Source: Verrucomicrobiota bacterium (GTDB lineage: Bacteria > Verrucomicrobiota > Verrucomicrobiia > Limisphaerales > UBA11358). Taken from it: a stretch of 9,696 bases of DNA. Shown in pieces: positions 1 through 7,200 of the stretch. The notes under the pieces were generated by a model. It had not been told where the DNA came from, searched no databases, and saw only the letters and a list, made by a program, of their open reading frames with translations. The translations under genes were made by a program, and so were the position numbers. Position 1 is the first letter of the stretch. Each line of letters starts with the position of its first letter. Location: assembly GCA_021323835.1 (NCBI GenBank), contig JAJPKI010000017.1:1-9696 (forward strand). The letters are read 5' to 3'.

Positions 1-1734
1 AAGATTCCCGCAGTCGCGGCGACTGCGGCAATTGAATTGACCATCCTTGACTTGGACTTTGCACCGCCTCAAGATTCCCGCAGTCGCGGCGACTGCGGCG
101 GGTCGCCAACTTCGATATTGAGTGGCGCAGTGCCCGCCTCAAGATTCCCGCAGTCGCGGCGACTGCGGCATTTATCAATTCATCGGAGCGACGGCCGGAT
201 TTCCCCGCCTCAAGATTCCCGCAGTCGCGGCGACTGCGGCGTTTCCGGGTCGCGATTGTTCGCCTGAAAATCGCGCCGCCTCAAGATTCCCGCAGTCGCG
301 GCGACTGCGGCGAAACTTTCAGGCAGGCCAGCAATAACAGAATTGGCCGCCTCAAGATTCCCGCAGTCGCGGCGACTGCGGCGAAGCGATGCGTGCCGGA
401 AAAGTGGATTTGTTGACCCGCCTCAAGATTCCCGCAGTCGCGGCGACTGCGGCCGAACGAAGGGTGCTGGAATTGCAGTGGTTGCAGTCCGCCTCAAGAT
501 TCCCGCAGTCGCGGCGACTGCGGCACCCGCGCATCGCCGTAGACAGTTCCCCAAACGATACCGCCTCAAGATTCCCGCAGTCGCGGCGACTGCGGCCTAA
601 TACTCAAAATGTTGAGGGCGGATTTTCCGAGCCCGCCTCAAGATTCCCGCAGTCGCGGCGACTGCGGCTTTTCCTTTCGCGACGCCGTTGTGCATCGCTT
701 CATTCCGCCTCAAGATTCCCGCAGTCGCGGCGACTGCGGCTTTCATTTTGGTCAAGTGCAGCCAACAATGCATTCCGCCTCAAGATTCCCGCAGTCGCGG
801 CGACTGCGGCCGTCACACTGCTCGCGTCACCGATGAAGGCGAACCCCGCCTCAAGATTCCCGCAGTCGCGGCGACTGCGGCCGGCGCAAACCATTGCCGG
901 TTACGTCACTTCGGTTGCCGCCTCAAGATTCCCGCAGTCGCGGCGACTGCGGCGCGCGAAATGTCATATACGCGAGCGTCGCCAAGCCCCGCCTCAAGAT
1001 TCCCGCAGTCGCGGCGACTGCGGCGGCAAAACTCACGCTCAAATGTTGGAAGCCAAATTTCCGCCTCAAGATTCCCGCAGTCGCGGCGACTGCGGCCGTG
1101 TTCTTGCGCCAGAACGCCTGGGTGACAAACCGCCTCAAGATTCCCGCAGTCGCGGCGACTGCGGCACCAAGGCGTTCTGTTGTCACTCAAGTAGTGCAAG
1201 CCCGCCTCAAGATTCCCGCAGTCGCGGCGACTGCGGCAACGATTTTTTGCCACCGGATTTGTGTAAATACGACGCCCGCCTCAAGATTCCCGCAGTCGCG
1301 GCGACTGCGGCTGAACAAAAAAGAAATTGATTTTCAAAAGTGGCTGCCGCCTCAAGATTCCCGCAGTCGCGGCGACTGCGGCCTCAAGTCGGCAGAGCTC
1401 AAGTTGGCCTTCGCCGCCCGCCTCAAGATTCCCGCAGTCGCGGCGACTGCGGCCGCAGACTGCGGAAAACATTGTAACGGCCATTGCCGCCTCAAGATTC
1501 CCGCAGTCGCGGCGACTGCGGCACTGGCGTCCTGCAAATGCTGAATAAAGCGCAAGCCCGCCTCAAGATTCCCGCAGTCGCGGCGACTGCGGCTTTGGTC
1601 TTTATTGGAAGGCTGCATTTTTGCATCCGCCTCAAGATTCCCGCAGTCGCGGCGACTGCGGCTGAAGAAAATTGCCATTTGCTTTTTGACTCTTCCGTCC
1701 GCCTCAAGATTCCCGCAGTCGCGGCGACTGCGGC

Positions 1735-1769
1735 AAACACAAGCCGGAAACGAACCGGCTTGGTAAATG
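1735..1769 (-). repeat. CRISPR spacer with a perfect internal hairpin
   Basis: This is the second spacer from the cas-proximal end. Bases 1740-1747 (CAAGCCGG) and 1755-1762 (CCGGCTTG) are perfect 8-base inverted repeats around a 7-base loop. Any guide RNA made from it would fold on itself. A natural source for such a sequence would be a stem-loop or terminator in the invading DNA. No target can be named from the sequence alone. Confidence 0.7.
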
Positions 1770-1840
1770 CCGCCTCAAGATTCCCGCAGTCGCGGCGACT
1801 GCGGCGTCGCTGAAATTTGCGCTTTTATTGGCATTTTGAA

Positions 1841-1876
1841 CCGCCTCAAGATTCCCGCAGTCGCGGCGACTGCGGC
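1841..1876 (-). repeat. Cas-proximal CRISPR repeat, with near-perfect internal palindrome
   Basis: This is the repeat nearest the cas genes and is identical to the others. Inside it are 10-base arms CCGCAGTCGC and GCGACTGCGG around a single G, so the RNA can form a strong GC-rich hairpin. In the inferred minus orientation the hairpin fills repeat positions 2-22 and leaves a 14-base 3' part (GAATCTTGAGGCGG) next to the spacer. In characterised Cas12b systems a tracrRNA pairs with about that length of repeat at its 3' end. On the plus strand the hairpin would instead sit against the spacer, as in Cas12a crRNAs. That ambiguity is the main reason the array direction is inferred and not certain. 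Confidence 0.9.
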
Positions 1877-1947
1877 TCGCTCCCCAGAACACCTTGAGAA
1901 TCAACACCTGCCAACGCATTTTGCGAGTGCGAGGCAGGTTGGAGCGT
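1877..1947 (-). ncRNA. Candidate structured leader RNA or tracrRNA beside the first repeat
   Basis: Read on minus, the segment begins about 7 bases after a promoter-like -10 and can fold into nested stems. The outer stem is CGCTCC with GGAGCG (plus-strand positions 1941-1946 and 1878-1883). The middle stem is ACCTGCC with GGCAGGT (1933-1939 and 1906-1912). The inner hairpin is CGCA/TGCG with a 3-base loop (1915-1925). Two parts could pair with the 3' end of a minus-strand repeat. CTCAAG (plus 1893-1898) is complementary to the repeat's CTTGAG. CTGCC (within plus 1931-1937) pairs with GGCGG using one G-U wobble. This resembles the layout of Alicyclobacillus Cas12b tracrRNA, where a stem is followed by a CTTCTCA anti-repeat and a second short segment pairs with the repeat end. 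It could instead be only a folded leader; CTGCC cannot serve the middle stem and the repeat at once. Confidence 0.45.
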
Positions 1948-1953
1948 TAATAC

Positions 1954-1982
1954 ATAATTGAAACGGGAAACATTCATGCCAA
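1954..1982 (-). promoter_or_regulatory. Promoter-like element facing the CRISPR array
   Basis: On minus, TTGGCA (plus 1977-1982; 5 of 6 to the -35 consensus) is followed after exactly 17 bases by AATTAT (plus 1954-1959; 4 of 6 to the -10 consensus). The predicted start near 1947 falls at the edge of the nested stems and about 70 bases before the first repeat. It would drive the leader RNA and the array in the same direction as the cas genes. The call rests only on sigma-70-type consensus matching. Confidence 0.45.
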
Positions 1983-2004
1983 TAGCCTGTTAATTCAGCG
2001 AATT

Positions 2005-2095
2005 TATTATGCGAGCGTCCGTGCAGGCCAGTGTCAGCACTGCCGCACTCGCATTGCATTCGCCAAAATAAGGCGCAGTCGTCGCGATTTCAATG
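2005..2095. ncRNA. Candidate tracrRNA: repeat-like block plus strong stem-loop
   Basis: Bases 2072-2087 match the first 16 bases of the minus-strand repeat at 14 of 16 positions, including the core GCAGTCG and CGCGA. Beside it, 2011-2052 can fold into a long stem: CAGTG (2029-2033) with CACTG (2038-2042) around a TCAG loop, then GG/CC, then GTGC/GCAC, with GCGAG and CTCGC at the base. An anti-repeat next to hairpins is the hallmark of tracrRNA, which Cas12b needs. If array and tracrRNA are both on minus, the block pairs with the 5' half of the repeat. If both are on plus, it pairs with the last 16 bases of the repeat at 15 of 16 positions (one G-U, one mismatch), with the hairpin 5' of the anti-repeat. 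I see no convincing promoter for it. TTGACA occurs on minus at plus 2101-2106 but lacks a good -10. Confidence 0.5.
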
Positions 2096-2189
2096 AACCT
2101 TGTCAATCCCAATGGCGGAGGGATGATGGTCGGTGGCGCATGGCCGAGATTTATTCAACGCCCTTTAGAAAAGCTTGCAAGCCTGAAAA

Positions 2190-2480
2190 TTAAATAATCG
2201 TCACTCGCGAACGGACTTCGTAGGGCAATCCCATCGCATCAATTATTAAACTCGCATCCTTTGAATTTGCACCAAGCGAGACAAACAACACTTGGTCTTC
2301 TTCGTGGTTCAACAAATCTTGAAGTTCTGCTTTAAGTTTTGCCAGACGCAAATCGTCCAGCGGACATTCAAAAACAGAGTATTGCAGTCGCACGCCAAAA
2401 CTTTCCAGTGAACGCGCTACTTTTCGCAACCGTTTTGGGTCGCTAATGTCGTAGCTCACAAGATAACGCAGACGGCTCAT
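2190..2480 (-). CDS. cas2: CRISPR-associated protein Cas2
   Basis: This 96-residue protein has the usual Cas2 length. It opens with the conserved beta strand and acidic residue LRYLVSYDISD (Asp11), followed by the RLQYSVFEC strand typical of the family's ferredoxin-like fold. Cas2 forms the central dimer of the Cas1-Cas2 integrase that inserts new spacers at the leader end of the array. Known Cas2 proteins act here structurally, and nuclease activity is not needed. The start at 2480 is chosen because Cas2 proteins begin a few residues before this strand and because its ATG overlaps the TGA of the upstream cas4-cas1 gene as ATGA, which suggests translational coupling. An upstream in-frame ATG at 2531 would add 17 residues unlike Cas2 and overlap cas4-cas1 by 55 bases. 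It is the last cas gene before the leader and array. Confidence 0.95.
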   Translation of the reverse strand: MSRLRYLVSYDISDPKRLRKVARSLESFGVRLQYSVFECPLDDLRLAKLKAELQDLLNHEEDQVLFVSLGANSKDASLIIDAMGLPYEVRSRVTII

Positions 2481-4285
2481 CGCGTGATAAATCCGTGATA
2501 CGTCAATGCCTCGCCACGCACGAACCGCCACAACTGCCGTGCCTGCACTTCGAGCATCCGTCGATATGCCATTTTGTAACTAAATTCCGGATGGCTCACT
2601 TCTGTATCCATCCGGCGAAACCATGCTTCCCAAAATGGCCGACGTCCTCGGTCATTCAGAAAAACCCCGTTCGCACTGTGTATGAAATCGTCCGGGCCGA
2701 GTTCACCGCGATTGATGAGACTGATTGCAACGCTGTCTGCAATCAGTGGGCGAAATTCTTCCATCAAATCCAATGCCAATGCCGGGCGCCCATAACGGGG
2801 CTGGTGCATGAATCCGAGAAATGGATCAAGCCCGACGGAATGACAAACACCTGTTAGTTCTTTTGCCAGCATTGAATAGCCGAGTGACAAAAGCGCGTTT
2901 ATTGGATCACGTGGCGGACGGCGATTACGTCCGCGCCAGTCAAATTTCCAATCCGCACGCTGTTTCAACATGGATTCAAACTGCTCGAAGTAGAGCGCCG
3001 CCGCGCTGCCTTCGATGCCCATCAACGAAGTCAAGTCACGCGCTGATTCCGTGGAATCGCGAAAACTCCCCATTAAGTTCGCCACACGATCCGGCACATC
3101 GCCATTGCGCATGAGCATTACGCGCTGGTTATGAATTTTTGCACGGATGACTTCACGTGCCAGTTGCAAGCGCACACCCGGCAATTCAAACAGACGATAT
3201 TGTCCCCGCCGCGCGTCCACGCCACTGGCGGGCAATCCGCGTAACAAACCGATGAACCGTCCTGCCGGTGAGAAATACGAAACATCTATTCCCAACTCCA
3301 AACATGTCTCGGCGGCTTGTGCAGTCATTTGCACTGCACCGAAGCAATAAATCGCCCGCACTTGCTGGCCGGGAACTTTGCGCGCATCTTCGCCTTTGAC
3401 GCTGACGATCAATTCATCACCACGTTGACCAATTTGTGCGCCAGCTGTTTGCACGACCAGAACTTCACCATCATCGCCGCCGGGGCGGGGTGGCTGTAAT
3501 GTTGGTTCTTTGTCAGTGGTTTCGGCGGCAAAATCCAGTGCTTCCAGAATTTGGCTGCGAACTGTGTCTTCTGATTGCCCGATAAAACCAAACTGAATCT
3601 GCGTATCATTTTCTACTGGTTTGCGTCGCTTCGCCCACCAAAGGGATTCATTCGGCAGACAAATGGGATAGGCCGAGCAATACAGACAACGTGCGTCATT
3701 TTTCAATGGCGGTGGGCAATGACCGCTGGCAGCAACCGCTCTCGCCTCTTCAATGGCCTTGCGAACTTTGGAAAATAATTCCTCACTGAATTCCACCGGC
3801 ACGCGACGTTTATCCGCCGCGTAATAAATGGCTCCGCGAACTGCGTTGATCCCATGTTCCTTCAACAACATCGCGTGCGCGGCGACCTGTATGGCATCCG
3901 GTTCTTTGGCCACGCGATCTCCCTCTGAATCGCGACGGGCAGAGCCTTTCTTGTAATCAATGATCTCCGCGCCATCCGACGTGCCTTCAATAATGTCCAC
4001 CACGCCAATGAGTCCGAGCGTCTCGCTTTGCAGTTGCAAGCTGCGGAGCTTTGCTCCTTCTGGAAGGTCGAGTTCTTTCGGGTCTTGAATCTTTGATGGC
4101 TTATCAACGTTCCGATGTAAATGAGAACCGGCGACGGTATCTGCATTTTCTTGAAAAATATTTTCAACCCATTGGAAATAAAACAGACGCGGGCAATAGA
4201 TAAAGTTGTGAAGCCGACGCACCGGCAATGGCGGTTGTATTTCCAGTCCGCCTTGGTTTTGAACAGGAGCGTCGCTCATAGCCAT
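2477..4285 (-). CDS. cas4-cas1: Cas4-Cas1 fusion protein (spacer acquisition nuclease/integrase)
   Basis: This 602-residue protein joins two adaptation enzymes. Residues about 20-213 are Cas4, a RecB-like PD-(D/E)XK nuclease with an iron-sulfur cluster. Visible are the first cysteine in YCPRLFYFQW (Cys31), His57, Asp97 in GVVDII, the Asp110-Tyr-Lys112 motif, Gln133, and clustered cysteines 190, 200, 203 and 209. A charged linker of about 60 residues follows. Residues about 274-602 are Cas1, with the catalytic triad Glu425 (GIEGSAA), His494 (GFMHQPRYG) and Asp506 (LDLMEEF). In characterised systems Cas4 trims prespacers and selects for the PAM, and Cas1 with Cas2 integrates them. All key residues are present, so the protein looks active. 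Fused Cas4-Cas1 is known from type V-B and I-G. ATG 4285 lies 3 bases after the cas12b stop; a second ATG at 4279 is equally possible. No strong ribosome site is visible. Confidence 0.96.
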   Translation of the reverse strand: MAMSDAPVQNQGGLEIQPPLPVRRLHNFIYCPRLFYFQWVENIFQENADTVAGSHLHRNVDKPSKIQDPKELDLPEGAKLRSLQLQSETLGLIGVVDIIEGTSDGAEIIDYKKGSARRDSEGDRVAKEPDAIQVAAHAMLLKEHGINAVRGAIYYAADKRRVPVEFSEELFSKVRKAIEEARAVAASGHCPPPLKNDARCLYCSAYPICLPNESLWWAKRRKPVENDTQIQFGFIGQSEDTVRSQILEALDFAAETTDKEPTLQPPRPGGDDGEVLVVQTAGAQIGQRGDELIVSVKGEDARKVPGQQVRAIYCFGAVQMTAQAAETCLELGIDVSYFSPAGRFIGLLRGLPASGVDARRGQYRLFELPGVRLQLAREVIRAKIHNQRVMLMRNGDVPDRVANLMGSFRDSTESARDLTSLMGIEGSAAALYFEQFESMLKQRADWKFDWRGRNRRPPRDPINALLSLGYSMLAKELTGVCHSVGLDPFLGFMHQPRYGRPALALDLMEEFRPLIADSVAISLINRGELGPDDFIHSANGVFLNDRGRRPFWEAWFRRMDTEVSHPEFSYKMAYRRMLEVQARQLWRFVRGEALTYHGFITR

Positions 4286-4288
4286 CGT

Positions 4289-7200
4289 TTAACTTTTCCA
4301 TTCGTCCGGCGGCTCGATTTTTAATGCGCGCAAACGCTGGGCGTTAATTTTTCTGATGCGTTCCCAGCAAAGCGTTTTAACCCTGTGCCAATAATCTTTT
4401 CCCTTTGCCGCACCAACACCACCTGACGTTACTTTTCTTCCATCAAAAGTCATCGGTAATTCATAACGGCATTTGTTTTCAATAGGCACAGAAATGTTGC
4501 CGCTAACTTCCACAGCCGCAAAAAGCCTTGGATGCTTTCCGCTTTCCAATTCTTCATCGCCACCCTTGTCATCTTCCGCGCTGATTTCATTTTCTTCATC
4601 AGCCTTTTTTCTTGCAGGGGTTTCGACGGTCTGCACCGCTGTTCCGTTAAGACTGCCACGCCAATTTTTTATTTCCAATTTTCCATCACCTTTTGCTTCC
4701 GTGCGAAGCACTGGAAAAATGTCCAATCGGTCGGGGTGAGCCATCGGCCGTAGGCCGATATTCACGGCAGCACCAATGTCAGCGTTCGCCTCCAAACCTT
4801 CTTTATTCGGAGCGTGCGGCATGACAGGGAAAAACGCTGGACCGCCGTCCATCGGAAGAATGAGCGTGGCCTTCGGATTGTTACAAAGGTTTAACTTTTC
4901 CGCCGCCAAACTAATCATTTTGGCGCGTTCGGTTGGTTGTTGTTTGCTGTCTTTTTCATCTTTCCATTTTTTCCACGGATATTCTTTTTCAAAACTTTTG
5001 GCAACTTGGGCGCAGCGGATACCTGGAACACCGGTGCGGGAGCAGAAGCGGGAAGAAAAACGTGCATCCACTGTAATGATTTGAACACGAAAAATCTGCG
5101 CCATGTCTTGCAATTTACCGATGATGGCGCGGTGACTCCATTCCATCAGTTGGCTATTTTCATAGCGTGAGCGGTCTTGGCTGGTTCGGTATCGGCTCAA
5201 ATCCTCTAACACGATTGCAGCAACTCGCGGCTTCTTTTGTTTATAGCGGCCATGAAGGTCTCGCTCTGATTTCAATTCCCATTTTGATTTTCCATCAATA
5301 CTAACCTCGGCTGGACTCATCAGTTCCAAGCCCAAAGCTTCTGCCAGTATCATATGCGCGGTTTGATTTACCCGTTGATCTCGCAATTCGTTGATTTTAT
5401 CAATGAACGCTTGTGCAGGCTCGTGATTCCTATCTCCGAGTTTCACAGGAGACGGTTCTATTCCATTGTCTTTTTCCGTGTAAAATCGGCGTTCCAATTT
5501 TGCAAGACTCTGACAACATTGCCGGAAATCCTGCATCAAGCAGATGCGTTTCATGTTCAAGCCACGCATACCGTGGATGAATCGTTTTGGCGTGCTGCTG
5601 TTTTCATCGCGTTCAAGAAATGACTGCACGATGTTTCCGTCTTTATCGTGAGTGCAGTTATTCCACTTCCATCGCTTGTTTTCCAACGGCCAAACAAAAT
5701 GTGCCACTTGTCCGATCAAACTATTTTCACCCGCAAAAGTGCGCATGATGTTTTGCAGCTCGTTATCCGCAGCTTTAGCAAGTGCATTCCAATTCCACTT
5801 GTTCGTATTGTTTGATGCCAATTCCTTCTTCAAATCTGATTGTGCTGCCTTTTGTGCATCCTTGCGCTTTTTGGCTTTTCCTTTTTCCTCTTTGGAGTGT
5901 CCGCTTTTGACTTTTGAAAACAACGGATATGATTCTCCATCGTGCTTGTATGTCTGCATTGACCAGATTTCATCCGTTGCGAGAGTCAGCCGCAGTTCGC
6001 GCATGAAATTTTCCTCGGTTTCATCCGGCTTGTCTTCTTTGGGAATGAAAGCGAGCGATACAATTGCGTTAAAACGCTGCTCGCCCCGAAATTGTTTTAG
6101 TTCATCGCCAGTAAGAACTTTGTATTCGTGGCCGATTTTCTTTTTCGTTCCGCTAATTTGCCAACGGAGTTTGAATAGAAACCGAATCCGTCCAAGTAAC
6201 CGGCTCAAGCGATAAACGAGATGACCGCCCAAATCTGGAAAGAACTTCAGATCTGCCGGATCGTCAGGAATCGGAAATCGCTTTGTGGCTGCAAAAACAG
6301 TTCCAGCGAGTTGCGCAAACTCTGCGCGTTCAATTTCTGAAGCAATCCGACCTCGGCTGCCACATTTTTCAAGTTCAGGCGCGTCACCAAATCCCTTGTG
6401 CTTGTCCTTCCGCCAGATTTTTGCGTCTTCACCTTGCAAACGGAATGTGCCGAAATCGTGAGCATCAAAGACAATTTCTTGAGGATGCTCGGCGGATGAA
6501 ATTGTGCGCTGATTCGGGCGGTCACTATCTCGCCCGATTTTTACCAGTCCACGACACCATGCCCCCGCGTAACGAACACCCAAATCCACCGATAAAATGT
6601 GAAATGGTTCAAATTTATCAGCGCACCAGATTTTCTTCGGGTTAAATTTGGCGTCCACTTCTTCAATTTCATTGCCGATAGTCGGCGCAACTTCTTCCGT
6701 CTTTTTCTTTTCAGTCTTTGCGTCAATCGGCCAGCGGAAATTTAGGCCGATCCATTTTCCACTTTTCTTAACGATGCGGATGGATTTCTCTCCGTCAATT
6801 TTTACGACATCACCAACAAGTTTTTTCTGCATTTCTGGTTCAAGTTTGAAGGAAAACATGAAATGCCAGCAACCATCCTTGTCAGCCGGTAGAAGCGATG
6901 CCGACGATTCCAAAGGCTTTTTATTTCCAGGCTTATGGAACGAAAGCGTTTCTTTTCCGTTAACCGCAACCAGTGGCGGAGCAAATTCTGCCTCAACGGT
7001 ATTCCCCTCGGCGTTGGCGATGCGGTCGCGCTTGAATCGGCGGTAACTAATTGTGAGCGGATAGAGAGGATTCCCCGCATCGTCCGTGAGTTTTACGGCA
7101 GTATCGGATTCTACATTTGCTGCCTTTTTCATTTTAGGCGGCGTGGCGTTTGTTTGGACAAGTTTTATTTCCCGGCCTTCCGCCTCACGGTCAAACAAAT

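Larger units (their letters stand above)
1..1876 (-). CRISPR. Type V-B CRISPR array, 27 repeats and 26 spacers (continues past the left edge)
   Basis: A 36-bp repeat recurs 27 times at about 71-bp intervals. On the plus strand it begins CCGCCTCAAGATT and ends GCGACTGCGGC. The leftmost copy lacks its first 7 bases because of the window edge. Every copy reads identical by eye. The 26 spacers are 33-38 bp: twelve of 35, seven of 36, three each of 33 and 34, one of 38. I see no duplicated spacer. The minus orientation is inferred. The cas genes run that way, the cas-proximal repeat (1841-1876) is undegenerated as expected at a leader end, and a promoter-like element faces the array at 1954-1982. 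Read on minus, the repeat starts GCCGCAG and ends GAATCTTGAGGCGG; from memory an Opitutaceae V-B repeat has a similar start and end. A plus orientation is not excluded, since the repeat is largely palindromic. Spacer targets cannot be judged without a search. Confidence 0.98.
1877..2189. other. Gene-free region between array and cas2 (leader plus candidate tracrRNA)
   Basis: I see no convincing protein-coding frame in this 313-base stretch. It is unusually rich in structure. From the array outward it holds nested inverted repeats (1878-1946), a minus-strand promoter-like pair (1954-1982), an AT-rich patch (about 1990-2010), a strong stem-loop (2011-2052), a repeat-like block (2072-2087) and a GCTTGCAAGC palindrome (2173-2182) just after the cas2 stop. 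In type V-B loci this is a plausible place for both the CRISPR leader and the tracrRNA gene. Confidence 0.75.

Noticed and set aside
1097..1201. Adjacent spacers at 1097-1129 and 1166-1201 share CAGAACGCCT in opposite orientation
   Set aside because: A 10-base match among all spacer pairs and both orientations is expected by chance fairly often, and the flanking bases do not align.
389..1330. Long open frame (313 codons) through the CRISPR array, plus several shorter ones on both strands
   Set aside because: They translate the repeat over and over with unrelated spacer residues between. The repeat simply lacks stops in several frames.
1383..1417. Spacer starting with CTCAAG, as in the repeat, with a second CTCAAG inside
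   Set aside because: A six-base match with no extension into the rest of the repeat is not evidence of a partial repeat.
2173..2182. GCTTGCAAGC palindrome after the cas2 stop, followed by TTTT on minus, as a terminator
   Set aside because: With a usable loop only about 3 base pairs remain, which is too weak for an intrinsic terminator.
2481..2531. Upstream ATG extending Cas2 by 17 residues
   Set aside because: The added residues do not resemble Cas2, and the start at 2478-2480 gives an ATGA overlap and normal family length.
5652..6215. 187-codon plus-strand frame and other antisense frames inside cas12b and cas4-cas1
   Set aside because: They lie opposite well-recognised coding sequence, have low-complexity composition and show no family motif.
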